NCBI GenBank assembly: GCA_023807065.1
Contig: JAJJLU010000354.1
Span: 1-64,000, forward strand
DNA from: Isotricha intestinalis
Lineage: Eukaryota > Ciliophora > Litostomatea > Vestibuliferida > Isotrichidae
Direction: 5' to 3'
Length of the DNA: 64,000 nucleotides
Made by a program: the position numbers and the translations under genes. Shown in pieces: positions 19,824 to 31,458 of this stretch; the stretch's first letter is position 1; the number at the start of each line of letters is the position of its first letter. Under the pieces are notes generated by a model. It made no database searches and was not told the DNA's origin. It saw only the letters and a list, made by a program, of their open reading frames with translations.

Positions 19824-20350
19824 ATGATTGTTCTTAACAAAAAAAATAACAATAAAAAAAAATCTAAAAGAAAATTAAATTTAAAAAAGTTATATGTAAT
19901 TAATTTAAAAATAGTTTCTTAGTTTTCATATTTTTAATAATCCTTAAAAGAATAATTAACAGAAGAAAAACAAATATTCAAATTTCTAACAATCTTTGTT
20001 TATTTTATTTCATTCTTTTTTATTTCTTTATCTTGGATTTTTATGAATTTCTTTTTCGTTATTATTATAAATTCAAAAAATTTTCATAACTTAATTAGTA
20101 ATAGAAACTTTAATGTATTCTATAATAAAAGGACAATTATAACAAATAAAATGAGGATAAATTTATTTCATAAATAATATACTTTCAAACAATAAAAGTG
20201 AAAGAAAGAAAAAAAAGAAAAATGGTAAAAAAAATAAGAATGCTTGTTCAAAACATTTAAATAATAACAGAAATTCAAAGCGAAAAAAGAAAAACACAAA
20301 ATAAAAACAATTTAAAAGTGAAAATGAAGAAAAAAATATATTAATTTAGT
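19824..20350 (+). pseudogene. Possible relic of a small membrane protein
   Basis: From an ATG at 19824 a frame reads KKSKRKLNLKKLYVINLK, is crossed by several stops, and then runs stop-free for about 70 codons. This includes a hydrophobic segment (FLTIFVYFISFFFISLSWIF) followed by a basic part. A Lys-rich continuation lies one frame over. No family resemblance. Given the AT-rich composition, a chance open stretch cannot be excluded. Confidence 0.25.
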
Positions 20351-20370
20351 TTTTTATTTTGTAAGAGTAT

Positions 20371-21574
20371 TTAATTCTTAAATTTAAATTTTATTATTGA
20401 ATCACTTCTATATTTTCTATTTAATTTTATAAGACTCATTTTTTTAATTATTTTAGAATCATTTATTAACTTATAAATTTCAGAAATTCCTTCTTTCATT
20501 TTATATAAAGTATAATTTTTATTTAAAAAATTTTCTTCATTGTTTGATTTATTCATTTCTCTTGCAATTTCATTTTCAAAATTAGCAAAATTAAATTCTT
20601 GTGATTTATTTTTTTTTCTTAAATTTTTATATAGTTTATTTTCTTTTTTAAATATATTAAATATATTTTCTGGTAAATCTTGCTTTTTTATATTAATTTT
20701 ATCTTCCTTTATTGGTGAATCGTTATTAAATAATCTTTTATGATTCCAAAATGATTTTTTAAAAGAAAACAAATTTATAGGATCCATTTTTTTGGTTTTA
20801 TTCTTATATTCTCTTATCATTTTTACTTTTGATATTAATTTATTTACATTTTGAATTATGTTTAAATTTCTCAATTCTTCTTTTTCTTTTTCATCATAAG
20901 AATTTAAATTAGAATAACTTATTTTAGAAATATTACTTTGACTATTATTTAATTTATTTTTGTTATTTATGAATTTATTAGTTTTAGTTTTTAATAAATT
21001 ATTTAGATTTTCAAATTTTTCATATTGTTTATTATTTAAATTATCATTATCATCATTTTCTTTTAATTTCTCATTCAAAACAATAATTTTTTTTTTAAAT
21101 TCAAGAATAAGATTATCCATTTCTTCTCTTTCATTATTATTTTTTTTTAGTAAATGATTGCTGTTACTTTTAATATTATCTGTTGAATTATTTTTTTTAT
21201 TTTCTTTCAAATTTTTTTTATTGAAATCTTTTCTTGTTAAATATTCTTGGTTGCTTTGATTCATTTTTAAAACTAAATCTCTAAGATTAAACCTTTTATT
21301 AGAATAGTTTTTGTCGTTTGAATTTAAAAGAACACATAATTTATCAATATATTCTCTATTTAATTTTTTTTTGGTATCAAATGATTTTTTAGAGATCATT
21401 GAATTATTTTTTCTTAAATTGTTGCTATAAAATTTGGAATTATTTTCTTCTTCATTGTTTTTATAGAAAAATTCTTTTACATATTTTTTATTTAACTAAA
21501 ATTTAAAATTTTTATACTTTTATACTAATTAAACTCTCTTTATCTTTTTCCCCATAATTATTGTTTTTCTTCAT
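20371..21574 (-). CDS. Hypothetical Lys/Asn-rich protein, one 22-nt intron
   Basis: The frame stays open upstream of the first long-ORF Met until an acceptor TAG. Removing a 22-nt GTA...TAG intron (21496-21517) joins it in phase 0 to a 19-codon first exon (21518-21574, MKKNNNYGEKDKESLISIK). The full protein is about 393 residues. It is basic, mostly helical or disordered, with a possible coiled coil (LILEFKKKIIVLNEKLKEN) and a C-terminal segment LYKMKEGISEIYKLINDS. No family recognised. The intron is among the shortest seen here. Confidence 0.65.
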
Positions 21575-21672
21575 ATAAAAAATAAAAATAATAAAATAAT
21601 AAAATAAAATAAAAAAAATAAAAAAAACGTAAAATTCTTATATTAAAAATCTTAAAAAATAATAAAAAACCT

Positions 21673-22143
21673 TTATTTTTTAATTTTGGAATTCCATCCT
21701 TCAATAATTTTATCAGCACTATCTTTATTAAATCCACTTCCTTTAGATTTTTGAACAATAGTTCTTGCATCTTGATCAATTAAATTGCCTTTATTATCAA
21801 AAACAAGAAAAGCAGGAATTCCATTAATTCCAAAAGCTTCAGAAATAGTATCTTTCATTTCATTTTCAAAAGGAACAGCAATCCAAGGCATAGAATCATA
21901 ATATTCATTAAAACTTTTAGAATCTCTATCACATGAAACAAAAACAATTTCAATTTGTTTTTTTTCTTGATTTGCTACTTTATAAAATTCTGATAAAATT
22001 GGAGTAAATCCACGACAAGGAGGACACCAATGTGCTGAAAAATATATTCCTATTAATGGGGCTTCTGTCACTTCTGATAATGCTGCTATTCCTTCTTTAC
22101 TTTTTAATTCTTGAGGTAATAGATCTAATAAAATTGAATCCAT
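21673..22143 (-). CDS. Nucleoredoxin/tryparedoxin-like thioredoxin
   Basis: 156 residues, ATG start. A single thioredoxin-like domain carries the tryparedoxin-type site in SAHWCPPCRGFTPILSEFY (WCPPC, residues about 39-43). It continues with IVFVSCDRDSKSFNEYY, the PWIAVPFE segment typical of nucleoredoxins, and the cis-Pro loop GINGIPAFLVFD. No signal peptide, so cytosolic. It would reduce protein disulphides, possibly linked to glutathione or thioredoxin. The window also encodes a second redox protein, the SelW-like selenoprotein. Confidence 0.9.
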   Translation of the reverse strand: MDSILLDLLPQELKSKEGIAALSEVTEAPLIGIYFSAHWCPPCRGFTPILSEFYKVANQEKKQIEIVFVSCDRDSKSFNEYYDSMPWIAVPFENEMKDTISEAFGINGIPAFLVFDNKGNLIDQDARTIVQKSKGSGFNKDSADKIIEGWNSKIKK

Positions 22144-22342
22144 TTTTTTATTTTTTAATTTTTTTTAATATTAAATTTTTAAATAATTTTTAAATTGTAT
22201 ATTTGATTTGCTTTTAATATTTATTATTTAAATAATTACAGAATCATTCATAGAAGTCATTTTATTGGAAAATAAATTTAACCCATTTTGAAAACTGGAT
22301 TTAATTATTTCTTTTTTTCTTCACTATAATATCTTTTTATTT

Positions 22343-22981
22343 TTAATTTTTTTTAGAATGAGATCTTCTTGAATAAGAAGAAGACTTACTATAACTACTA
22401 CGAGAAGAATAACTTTTTGAAGAATAAGAAGATCGACTATTTAAACTTCTTGATCTACTTCTGGAATAAGAAGATGAAGAATATGATTTAGAATGATATG
22501 AATATTTCCTTTTTTTATATCTACTACCTCTATTACAATTTTTTTTTAAAGGACAATCTCTTTTTAAATGACCTTTTTGATCACAATAATAACATCTTAA
22601 ATTATTTTTAGAAAATTTTTCAGGACAATCTTTTGCCCAATGACCATTTTTACCACAAATAAAACATTCATCTTTATATTTTCTTCTATTATTAGATTTC
22701 TCTGAATTTGATATATTATCTGCATTCTTATATTTATCTTTTTTCCTTTCACCTTTAAATGCATTTTGAACTATTATTCTATTCCCAAATACTTTATTCC
22801 CATCCATTTTTATTATTGCTTTTTTTGCCGATTTTGCATTTTTATATTCGATAAAAGCAAATTTATTCTTTATTTCTATTTTCCTTATTGAGCCAAATTC
22901 TTCAAATTCTTCTTCTAATTCATTTCTTGTTATATCTTTTGGAAGATGACAAATGAATATTTGACAATTATCATCTGACAT
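22343..22981 (-). CDS. SR-type splicing factor: RRM, two CCHC knuckles, RS tail
   Basis: 212 residues, ATG start. The RRM at residues 7-78 has RNP2-like IFICHLP and RNP1-like NKFAFIEYKNA. Two zinc knuckles follow (CFICGKNGHWAKDC and CYYCDQKGHLKRDC), then an Arg/Ser tail (SYSRSRSRSLNSRSSYSS). This is the architecture of SRSF7 or plant RSZ proteins, which bind exonic enhancers and recruit the spliceosome. A working SR protein fits a genome with many tiny introns. Start codon 56 bp from the divergent gene at 23038. Confidence 0.9.
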   Translation of the reverse strand: MSDDNCQIFICHLPKDITRNELEEEFEEFGSIRKIEIKNKFAFIEYKNAKSAKKAIIKMDGNKVFGNRIIVQNAFKGERKKDKYKNADNISNSEKSNNRRKYKDECFICGKNGHWAKDCPEKFSKNNLRCYYCDQKGHLKRDCPLKKNCNRGSRYKKRKYSYHSKSYSSSSYSRSRSRSLNSRSSYSSKSYSSRSSYSKSSSYSRRSHSKKN

Positions 22982-23037
22982 TTATTAAATTTTTTAGGAT
23001 AAATTTTTGAAAAAATTTTTTTTTTGAAAATATATAA

Positions 23038-24446
23038 ATGGAATATAAAAATAACAAAGGAAAATTAGAAAAAGTAAAAAAACATAGACAATTATCTTCA
23101 ACAATTGATAAAATAAAAAAAGAAAATGAAAAAGAAATACCACAACATTATAAAACAACAAGTGATAATGATAATATAAGTATAAATTAAATAATTAAAT
23201 TACTTTTTAGTAAATGATCCTGAAACAAGAACATATAATAAGACAATAGAAAATAAATATAATTTAACTGTTGAGGAAAGTATAAATAAAAATTTAGAAA
23301 AAAGAAATTATAAAAACCAAAATTTTAAAAATTATAAAAAAGAATTTGAAAGTACTGATACAAATGATATAAAATAGTAAGATTTAAAAATAATAATTTA
23401 GCCAATTCTATAATTTAAAACAAGAAGCAGACATTTTAAAGCAAAAATCATTGAACACAAAAGATAAAGTAAATTTATTAATTCAATTAATAAGAAAATA
23501 TGCTTCGAAATTATCAACAATAAGTCAAATGATTCCTTCAGATTTAAGATTAAAACCTGAAGAAAAAAAAATATTATCAAATTTAAACAATACAATAAAA
23601 AAATTTCATAAAATGATATATAATCCAACTTTAAATGAAAATATTTTTGAGAATTCAGATTTAGAATTTGAAAATGAAAATCCTCTTTATTCTAATAGAA
23701 GATTTAATGAAAGTAAAAGAAAAAGAATGGAAGAACAATTTAATAATTTAATTAAGAAATGTGAAAATAAAGTTAAGATATTAAATATAGAAAATGAAAA
23801 TTTAAAAACAAATTTAAAAAACTTTGAAAATATTCAAAAAAATTATGAACAAGAAAAAACAATTTATATTAAAAAAATTACAGATAATAAAAAAAAATAT
23901 GATGAACTTCAAAAGAAATTTAATCAAAGTAATAAATTATCAAAAGAACTTCAAAGTAAAATAAATAAATTAGAAAAAGAAAAAAAAAATAAAAAAGAAT
24001 CATCAAAAGAAAAAATAAAAAAAGAATCATCAAAAGAAAAAAAGATTTTGGAAATAAAAGAAGAATTAAATTATAAAAATTCAATAATTAAATATTTAGA
24101 AGGTTTATTAAAAAAAACATCAATAAATCCAAAATTATTTACTAAAGAAACTTATAAAAAAGAATATATGAAAGAATCAAATCCAAATTTAAATGATATT
24201 AATTATTATTTAGAAGATAGAAAATCAATTGAATTTGAGAATAATATTTTAAATAATCAATTAATTTCTTCTTTAGAAAATGAAAATTTAGTTAATTTAA
24301 CTGAAAAAAAAACTAATAAAATAGAAGATATTGATGATGAAGATTTAAAAGAAAATAGACCAAGACAAATAAAAAAAGAAATTGATAATTTAGATCAAGA
24401 AATATTTGAATTACAATCAAAATTAAAGAAAATGTTAAATAAATGA
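23038..24446 (+). CDS. Coiled-coil protein, two micro-introns
   Basis: Three exons: 23038-23179, 23211-23376 and 23402-24446. Introns of 31 nt (23180-23210) and 25 nt (23377-23401) begin GTA and end TAG; both carry stops in the reading frame, and splicing gives one 450-residue protein. The N-terminus is basic. Residues about 110-180 look conserved (VNLLIQLIRKYASKLSTISQ; PSDLRLKPEEKKIL). A long coiled coil spans about residues 180-330, with a Lys/Glu/Ser repeat KESSKEKIKKESSKEKK. The end is helical (EIDNLDQEIFELQSKLKKM). Probably cytoskeletal; no family recognised. Confidence 0.7.
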
Positions 24447-24719
24447 TTTTTTATTTAATTAATTATAATACAATTGAACATTTTTAATGTTTTAATTTTA
24501 TATTTATAAATTCCAAATTTATATTAATTATCACGATTTCAAATTAATTAATTAATCAAATAATAATTTAACTCAATACAGAAAATATTATTATAAAACT
24601 AAAGAGAAGGGAAAAAATCTAAATCTAATTTTTATAAGCATTCAATAAACAAATATATACAATCCTAAAATAATATTTTCTTTCAAATTAATAATACCTA
24701 TTTATTTATATGTATAATT

Positions 24720-26099
24720 TTAATAAGGATTATAACTATTATTCGAATAAACATAATTTAATTTTTCTTTTTTAATAATTCTATTACAATTTCCTACTAA
24801 ATTTTCTATACTATTACTTTCAATTATTTCATTCGATAATAAATTATTATTTATCTTATTATTTATATTATTCGATATTATATTATCTTTATTATTTTTT
24901 TTATTTTTTTCAAAAGAAATATCCTTTTCTTGTGGAAATAAACTAATTTTTTCTGTTTTTTTTTTATATGTTATCTTTTTTGAAAAATCTTCTACATTTG
25001 AATCAAATAATTTATATTGAAAATAATTATATGATGATGAATTATTATAATAATCATTATGTTTTTCTTTTTTTTCGACTTGAAATACATCTTTTTTTTT
25101 AAATAAATCTTTATTAATAAAAATATCTTGTGTATTTATATTATTAATTTGAGATAAACTAATATTTTTATCTTCATTTTTATCAATAGAATTTATAGAA
25201 TCTATATTTAAATTATCATCTGCATCATTAAACAACTTAATTTTTTCTTTAGGAATATAATTTTGATTCAAAAATAAATTATCATCATTTAATAATAAAA
25301 ATTGATTTTTATCATTTACATTATCATTGGAATTATCTTTAAAAAATTTAATTAAATTTTGAGAAAGATTAAAAGACTTCTTATAATTGACATTAGGAAA
25401 AGAGTCATTATCATTTAGCATTTTAATATTTTTATTTTTAGGTTGAGCTCTTTTACATTCGATCCACTTTCCATATAAAAAATGACAATTACTATAAGAC
25501 ATAATTTTATCAATAGTTTCTTGATGAGAAAAAATAATAAAACCAAATCCTCTTGATTTACCACTAATTTTATCAGTCATTATTATTCCCTTCTCAATTT
25601 CACCAAATTGACTAAAATAACTTATTAAATTTTCAGTTGTTAAAGAAGGATGTAATCCACCAACAAACATTTTTCTTAAATATAATGATTTGTCTGAATT
25701 TGAGAACGAATTATTTATTTTATTATTTGAATTTATTTTATTTATTATTTTCTCCTTTGGAATTGCTAATTTACAATCTATTTTTTTACCATTTATATAA
25801 TGAGGTTGAGATTCTAATATTTCTTTTACTTTACTTGATTTTTCTAATGTTATAAAACCAAATCCTCTTCGATGATCTATATTTTTATATTATTTTATTT
25901 TTACTTGTTTCTTTATCTGTTATTATTATACAATCTGTTATTCGACTATATTTTTTTTCAAAATAATTTTTTAAATCAACTATTTTTTTTGTTATTACTT
26001 TTATTATACTTTCTGTTATGTCCTTTGATATTCCACCAATGAATATTTTACTAATTATTTTTAATATTGTTTTTATTACTTTAATGATGTTTTGGACAT
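24720..26099 (-). CDS. Two-RRM RNA-binding protein (hnRNP A/B or Musashi/DAZAP1 type), three micro-introns
   Basis: Exons 26080-26099, 26010-26050, 25905-25979 and 24720-25876. Introns are 29 nt (26051-26079), 30 nt (25980-26009) and 28 nt (25877-25904), all GTA...TAG. The spliced product is about 430 residues. RRM1 starts KIFIGGISKDITEIDLKNYF and includes RRGFGFITLE. RRM2 starts MFVGGLHPSLTTENLISYF and includes SRGFGFIIF. Tandem RRMs of this kind bind single-stranded RNA in hnRNP A/B, Musashi and DAZAP1 proteins. The C-terminal half is Asn/Asp/Lys-rich and disordered. Only the RRM2 part is visible without splicing. The 30-nt intron is a multiple of three without a stop. Confidence 0.85.
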
Positions 26100-26283
26100 T
26101 CTTTTTTTATTTTTTTAATTTTTGGTATTTTAAAAATGAATTTTAAAAATTAAAAAATTAAAAAAACCTTATAAATACCAATAAAATAGATTTTTAAATA
26201 AATAAACTCCCAAATTCTTTGGTCCAAAAAAAAAATAAAAAAACAAAAATATATAAAACAAAGAATTATAAAAAAGTATAATA

Positions 26284-27569
26284 TTATTCTTTAACAAACT
26301 TTTTATACTTCTCTATATTTCTTTGAAGTAAAGGCTCAATAGGTCCAAGTAACCTTCTAAAACTATTTCTATCAAGAGAGAGAATTTTACAAACATCACT
26401 AACAACTTGAATATTAGCAAACCTAGGTTCACCTTTAATTAAAGCTCTTTCTCCGAAATATTCTCCAGGTTTATTATATCTTTTAAGTTCAACAGGAGGT
26501 TTCCCTTCTTCTAAATTTTTAGTAGCAATTGCTTCTCCTTCTTCCAAAATATAAAAAACATCTCCTGATTCACCTTCTTTAATAATAAAATCATTTTTAA
26601 CGAAAGTTTCACTTTTAATCGCATCACAAATTTGAGTTAATTCATAATTATCAATAGTAGAAAGAATATCAACTTTTTTAAGAAAAGCTTCATATTTTTC
26701 TCTTTTTTTCTGAGCAGAATCCTTAACAATATTATTAAAAGTTTCTCTGTCAAGAACCCATAAAGTACAATTAGTTTTTGCTTGAATTGTTGCAGCTCTA
26801 GGAGAATTATATAATAAAGCTAATTCACCGAAAGATTCTCCTGGAACATAAGTTTTTAAAAATTTTTCTTCTCCATCTATTGTAAAATGCTTTGTACAAT
26901 CTAAAGTACCTTCTTCAACTACATATAAACAATCACCGTTTTCACCTTGTTTTATTACTTTATCTCCTGATTTAAAACATTGTTCATCCATTGCATTTAT
27001 TACTATTTCTAATTCATTTGGTTCTAAATTTGAAAAGAGAAATGATGATAAAATTCTTGTTTTTATTCTATTTTTTTCTTCCTCGGTTTTTTCTATTACT
27101 CGAGGAACAAAATCTTCCTTTCTATTCATTTCTCCATATACTTCTGCTGATACTCCTGCTCTCTTTGCTTTCTTTTTATGAGCTTCTTTCTTTTTTAATT
27201 CTTCTTCACTAAAATTTTCATCTTCGTCTTCTTCTGATTGAGAATCGTAATTTGAATTCATTTCTTTCTCTTCTGAATTTTCATTATTATCCTTTTCTAA
27301 CATTGCTTTTTCTAATTCTTCATATCTTTTTATTTCAATTCTTAAATTTTCTAATTCTAATTTTTCTACTTTTTTTAACCCAGTTGATGTATATCCTCCT
27401 TTCTCTTGAAGATAATTTATCATATATAATGGCTTTTTTATGTTATATAAATTTTTTATTTATTTACTATATCTTTTGGACGCTCTTTTACAATGTTATA
27501 TATCATTTCCTCTAATATAGGACGAATTTTTCTCTCTATTTCACGAGATGTTTTTTTTGATTCTAACAT
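26284..27569 (-). CDS. Cyclic-nucleotide-dependent protein kinase A regulatory subunit, one 35-nt intron
   Basis: Exons 27468-27569 and 26284-27432; intron 27433-27467 (GTA...AAG). About 416 residues. The first exon supplies the docking/dimerisation helix (IRPILEEMIYNIVKERPKDI) that continues into PLYMINYLQ. Next come a pseudosubstrate-like site KRAGVSAEVYG (compare RRGAISAEVY in type I subunits) and two cyclic-nucleotide domains. The phosphate-binding cassettes are FGELALLYNSPRAATI and FGERALIKGEPRFANI, each retaining the Glu and Arg that hold the cyclic phosphate. It should hold the catalytic subunit inactive until cAMP (or another nucleotide) binds. The intron falls inside the docking domain. 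Confidence 0.9.
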
Positions 27570-27750
27570 TTTGTTTTTATTTTATTTTAATATATTTACC
27601 CAATATTCTTTTATTAAAAATTCATTTAATAATAATAAAAATAATAGTTTTTAATGTTCAAAGAATAAAATAGTGAAAATAAATAACAAATAATATATAA
27701 AAGGATATCTTTAATTAATAAATTAAATAAATTAAAAAGAAGGAAAAAAA

Positions 27751-28377
27751 ATGAACATAGCTGGATTATTTGGAAAAAAGAAAAAAGAAGATCCAAAATC
27801 AAAACAATCAAAAGCAATTCAATCAATAGGAGAACTAGACAAAGGAATTCAAGATTTAGAGGCCCAAATAGATTTTAATGAGAAGAGAGCAAATGCAATT
27901 CAAGAAGAAGCAAAAGCCAAATTGAAAGCAGGTGACAAAAACGGAGCAAAGAAATTATTAGTGAAAAGGAAACGTCATTTAGAGCAAATAAAGAATTATG
28001 AAGGAGCATTATCAATGATGGAGCAACAGAAAATGATGTTAGAAAGTGCAGATGCAATGGGAAAAATGTATGGAACATTATCAAATGCAACTTCAGCTTT
28101 AAAAGATATTCAAAAAGATATGGATGTTGAAAAATTAGAAAAAATGAGAGAAGATATGGAAGATATTAAAGATACACAAAATGAAATGAAAGAATTTTTT
28201 GCTGAATATGCTAATGAAGATATGGAAGGAATTGAAGATGATTTAGCTGAGTTAGAAGATCAAATGAATAAAGATGATGCGGTTGAATTACCTGAAGCTA
28301 ATAAAAATAAAATTCAACAGCCACAAGTTGCAGAGAAAAATGATGATGAAAAAGAACTGGAAGGATTTCTGGATTAG
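27751..28377 (+). CDS. CHMP4: ESCRT-III subunit Snf7/CHMP4
   Basis: 208 residues, ATG start, TAG stop. A classic Snf7 layout: an N-terminal amphipathic segment MNIAGLFGKKKK, a basic helical hairpin (GDKNGAKKLLVKRKRHLEQI; GALSMMEQQKMMLESADAM), then an acidic C-terminal half (DDLAELEDQMNK) and a final helix (DEKELEGFLD). In the family it polymerises on membranes for multivesicular body formation, cytokinesis and repair, and is disassembled by Vps4. Its start codon lies 181 bp from that of the PKA regulatory subunit, divergent. Base composition is a little richer in GC than its neighbours, as in highly expressed genes. Confidence 0.9.
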   Translation: MNIAGLFGKKKKEDPKSKQSKAIQSIGELDKGIQDLEAQIDFNEKRANAIQEEAKAKLKAGDKNGAKKLLVKRKRHLEQIKNYEGALSMMEQQKMMLESADAMGKMYGTLSNATSALKDIQKDMDVEKLEKMREDMEDIKDTQNEMKEFFAEYANEDMEGIEDDLAELEDQMNKDDAVELPEANKNKIQQPQVAEKNDDEKELEGFLD

Positions 28378-29721
28378 TCTTTCTTTTAATTAATGTCTTT
28401 TATATATTTTTAGGAATTTTTAAAATATCAATAACTTTTAATAAAGTGGTTTTTTATTTTTTTTATTTTTTTTGTTTTTATTTTTTTAAAAAAAAAAATA
28501 AAAAAAAGTTATTATTTTTAAATTTATATCTAATTTTTTAATATGTCTGATTTTCCTTTTTTTGAATAAATATATTGAGATTCAAGTTTCTTAAAATTTC
28601 ACTAACTTAACACTTAATTCATTTATTTGAGAAAATAATTTTCAATTAATTTAAAATTAATAGCATTATTTATTTTTTATCTTGATTAATAAATTTATTG
28701 TGAAACACAATTTGAAATTACTATTTCTTATATAATTTTTTGATATATATTTAAAAATCTGAAATAATTTAATATATAAATTCTTCCATTGTTTTAAAAA
28801 TACATTTAAAGATTTTATTTCTTTTTCTATCAAATCAATTTTGAATAAATATATTTTATTTTTATAGAAAAAATATATATAGGTAATATTAAAATTACAA
28901 AAAAAATTATTAAATTAATAATTTTTATTTTAATTTTTTATTTAAATTAAATTTGAATAATCCTTGTTAATATATAATTTTTAAATTTAAATCATTCTAA
29001 AATGGAAAAATTGTTCTTATTAAATGATGAATTAAATAAAACATATTTATTCTTCAATAGAATTGATGAATTATGATTAATTTGTTTTTTAATTTCATAT
29101 GAATAAAATTAATATAATTTCTAATTTATACTTTTTTCATTTGATTGATTGAATAAAATAAAAATAATAGTTTTGAAATAATTCAAAATTTTACTAGTAG
29201 ATTTTCATATTTTTTATTTCATTTGAATTATTTTTTTTATTTATATTCTTCTTGAACATTTTCAAAAGATGTTCTTTTAGTTAGAAACAACAAAACTTAA
29301 TTTTTTAGGTAATAGATAAATCAGTTGATTTAAAACTTCCTTGTGATTTATATAATATTCATCGTTTTTTTCTATAAATTCAATCTTTAAAGAATTCATA
29401 TATATATTCTTTTCGAAATTTTTTTTCGTTTTAAATTAATTTTTTAAATTTTCATATACTAAGATAAACATTTTAAAATTATATATTTAAATTCAAAATA
29501 TATAAATAATTTTATTGATTTTTCTATTATATATAAGATAAATTTTTAATAGATATAATATTATTAATTGAAACATAATTAACAATTATATAAACTAAAA
29601 TGAATATTTTTTTATACAATTTGTGTTGAAGAATATTTTTTCTTAAATTTATTTTCAACAATAAAAATATATATTTATATAATAAAATTAAAATTAATAC
29701 TAATATACTATATATTAAAAT
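28378..29721. other. Long gap without a supported gene
   Basis: About 1.3 kb of very AT-rich sequence. A short minus-strand frame near 29284-29403 (MNSLKIEFIEKNDEYYINHK continuing for about 20 codons) looks coding-like and may be a relic. A 24-codon frame at 29002 is probably chance. No hairpin-rich RNA gene, tRNA or repeat was recognised. It may hold the 3' regions of the convergent genes on both sides. Confidence 0.45.
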
Positions 29722-31170
29722 TTATTTCTTTATTTTACTAATTACAAATATTATTTTTGAATTTTTATTATTTATTTTATCTTTTTTTGAATTAGATTTT
29801 AATTTATTATTCTTTTTTTTATTTTTAGGAATAATATTATTTAAATTATTAGGATTTAAATTATGTACAATTGAATCAATAAGTGATTTATCATTATTAA
29901 ATTCACATTTCTTAATATCACTTTTCTGAATATTATTATTTTCATTTATATTAATATTTTTTTCTTGTTGTGGAGGTTCAATCATATTATTATTTTCTTG
30001 CAAAGTAATATTTTTATTAATCATAAATTTAGTTAAACATTCAATAAATTTCTGTTCAATATTTTCTTGATATTGATTGATAATAACAATTTGATTTTGA
30101 GTAGGATGATTAATTGTAATATTATTATTATATTTTGGAAATTTAAAATTATTATAATAAAAATTATCATCTTCTCTTTCAAATTTCCTATTTAAAAAAG
30201 ATTGATAAAAATCAGGAAAAATTTGTGGATTTCTCCATTGACAATTATATTCATAATTATAAGTAATTGTCTTTAATTCTTTTAATCTTAATTGAAATAA
30301 TTGATCATAAATATATTTATAATTAGGTTTATCTTCATATTTCAAAGATCTAATATAATTAAAAATATTTAAAATGCCATCTTTATTTTTAGTAGTAGTT
30401 AAAAATAAATTTTCTTTAGGATTAAATAAGCATTTTTCTTTCATTTTTTGAATATCTTCTTTATCATCTTTACAATTTCTCCAAGGTAAATTTTCATTTA
30501 ACAAATCTAAAATCATGAAAAAAAAAGACCATAAATCATCTCTTCTCGATAAATCCATTTTATAATGAGCATTTAAAGAAGCATAAGTTAAAGTACCTCT
30601 AAAATCAGTATTACTTCTTGGAGGAAAAGGTTTATAATTTTTATCTAAATGAATTTTAGCAAGTCCAAAATCAATTAAATAAATATTAATATCATTTATA
30701 GGAACTCCAAGAGAATAATTTTTATTTAAATTTTCTTCATCATTTCTTCCTAAAACAAAATTTGTAGGTTTTATATCTCTATGAATATAACCTTTATTAT
30801 GTATATTTTCTATTGCTGTTATGGATTGTAATAAAATATCATATGCTAAAATAGAATTAAAATTTAAAAATGTTTTTTTAAATATTCCTAAATTTTTACC
30901 TAATAATTCCATTTCTATACAATTTAAATTTGATGTTCTACAAATTGTTAAATTTTCTATAAATTCATATATTCTTGGAATATGAGTTATTCCTTGTAAA
31001 TTTTTTAATATATCATATTCTGTTTTTAATATTCTTTTTAATTTATCCTTTTTTTCTACTTTTAATGCCACGTAACAACAATAATTTTCATCATAAGCTT
31101 TAAATAATTGACTAAATGAACCTTCTCCCAATTGACATTGAACATAAAATCTTGATTTCATTACTGTCAT
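29722..31170 (-). CDS. Casein kinase 1 superfamily Ser/Thr kinase (CK1/TTBK-like)
   Basis: 482 residues, ATG start. Kinase domain residues about 5-285: glycine loop LGEGSFSQLFKA, VALKVE with the catalytic Lys, HRDIKPTNF catalytic loop, IDFGLAK, and the CK1-group substitute for the APE motif in the activation segment (RGTLTYASLNAH) followed by RRDDLWSFFFMILDL. The RRDDLWS form is characteristic of the CK1/TTBK branch, which is expanded in ciliates and other protists. The C-terminal 190 residues are Asn/Gln-rich. All catalytic residues are present, so it should be active. Substrates are unknown. Confidence 0.9.
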   Translation of the reverse strand: MTVMKSRFYVQCQLGEGSFSQLFKAYDENYCCYVALKVEKKDKLKRILKTEYDILKNLQGITHIPRIYEFIENLTICRTSNLNCIEMELLGKNLGIFKKTFLNFNSILAYDILLQSITAIENIHNKGYIHRDIKPTNFVLGRNDEENLNKNYSLGVPINDINIYLIDFGLAKIHLDKNYKPFPPRSNTDFRGTLTYASLNAHYKMDLSRRDDLWSFFFMILDLLNENLPWRNCKDDKEDIQKMKEKCLFNPKENLFLTTTKNKDGILNIFNYIRSLKYEDKPNYKYIYDQLFQLRLKELKTITYNYEYNCQWRNPQIFPDFYQSFLNRKFEREDDNFYYNNFKFPKYNNNITINHPTQNQIVIINQYQENIEQKFIECLTKFMINKNITLQENNNMIEPPQQEKNININENNNIQKSDIKKCEFNNDKSLIDSIVHNLNPNNLNNIIPKNKKKNNKLKSNSKKDKINNKNSKIIFVISKIKK

Positions 31171-31458
31171 TAATTTTTTATTTTTTTTGTAGAAAAAAAT
31201 TATAAAATATTATTATTCTTTAATTTAAATTTTACTTTTTTCACATATTTTCTTGTAAATTTTATTTAAATAAGAAAAACAAGTAAAAAAAAGTATTAAA
31301 TATAATAAATAATAGTTATATACTTTTCATTATCTAAGTCCCAAGAAGATAAATTATATTTCATCTTTTATTTTTAAAAAAACAAATAATTGAATTCATA
31401 ATTTATTAAAAATATTATTCAAAATTTTTGTTATAATAAAGTTAAAACTTTTTAGCAT

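Noticed and set aside
27875..28090. Minus-strand ORF inside the CHMP4 gene, and many similar hydrophobic ORFs elsewhere.
   Set aside because: They are antisense shadows of real coding regions; Phe/Leu/Ile-rich because the sense strand is Lys/Asn/Glu-rich.
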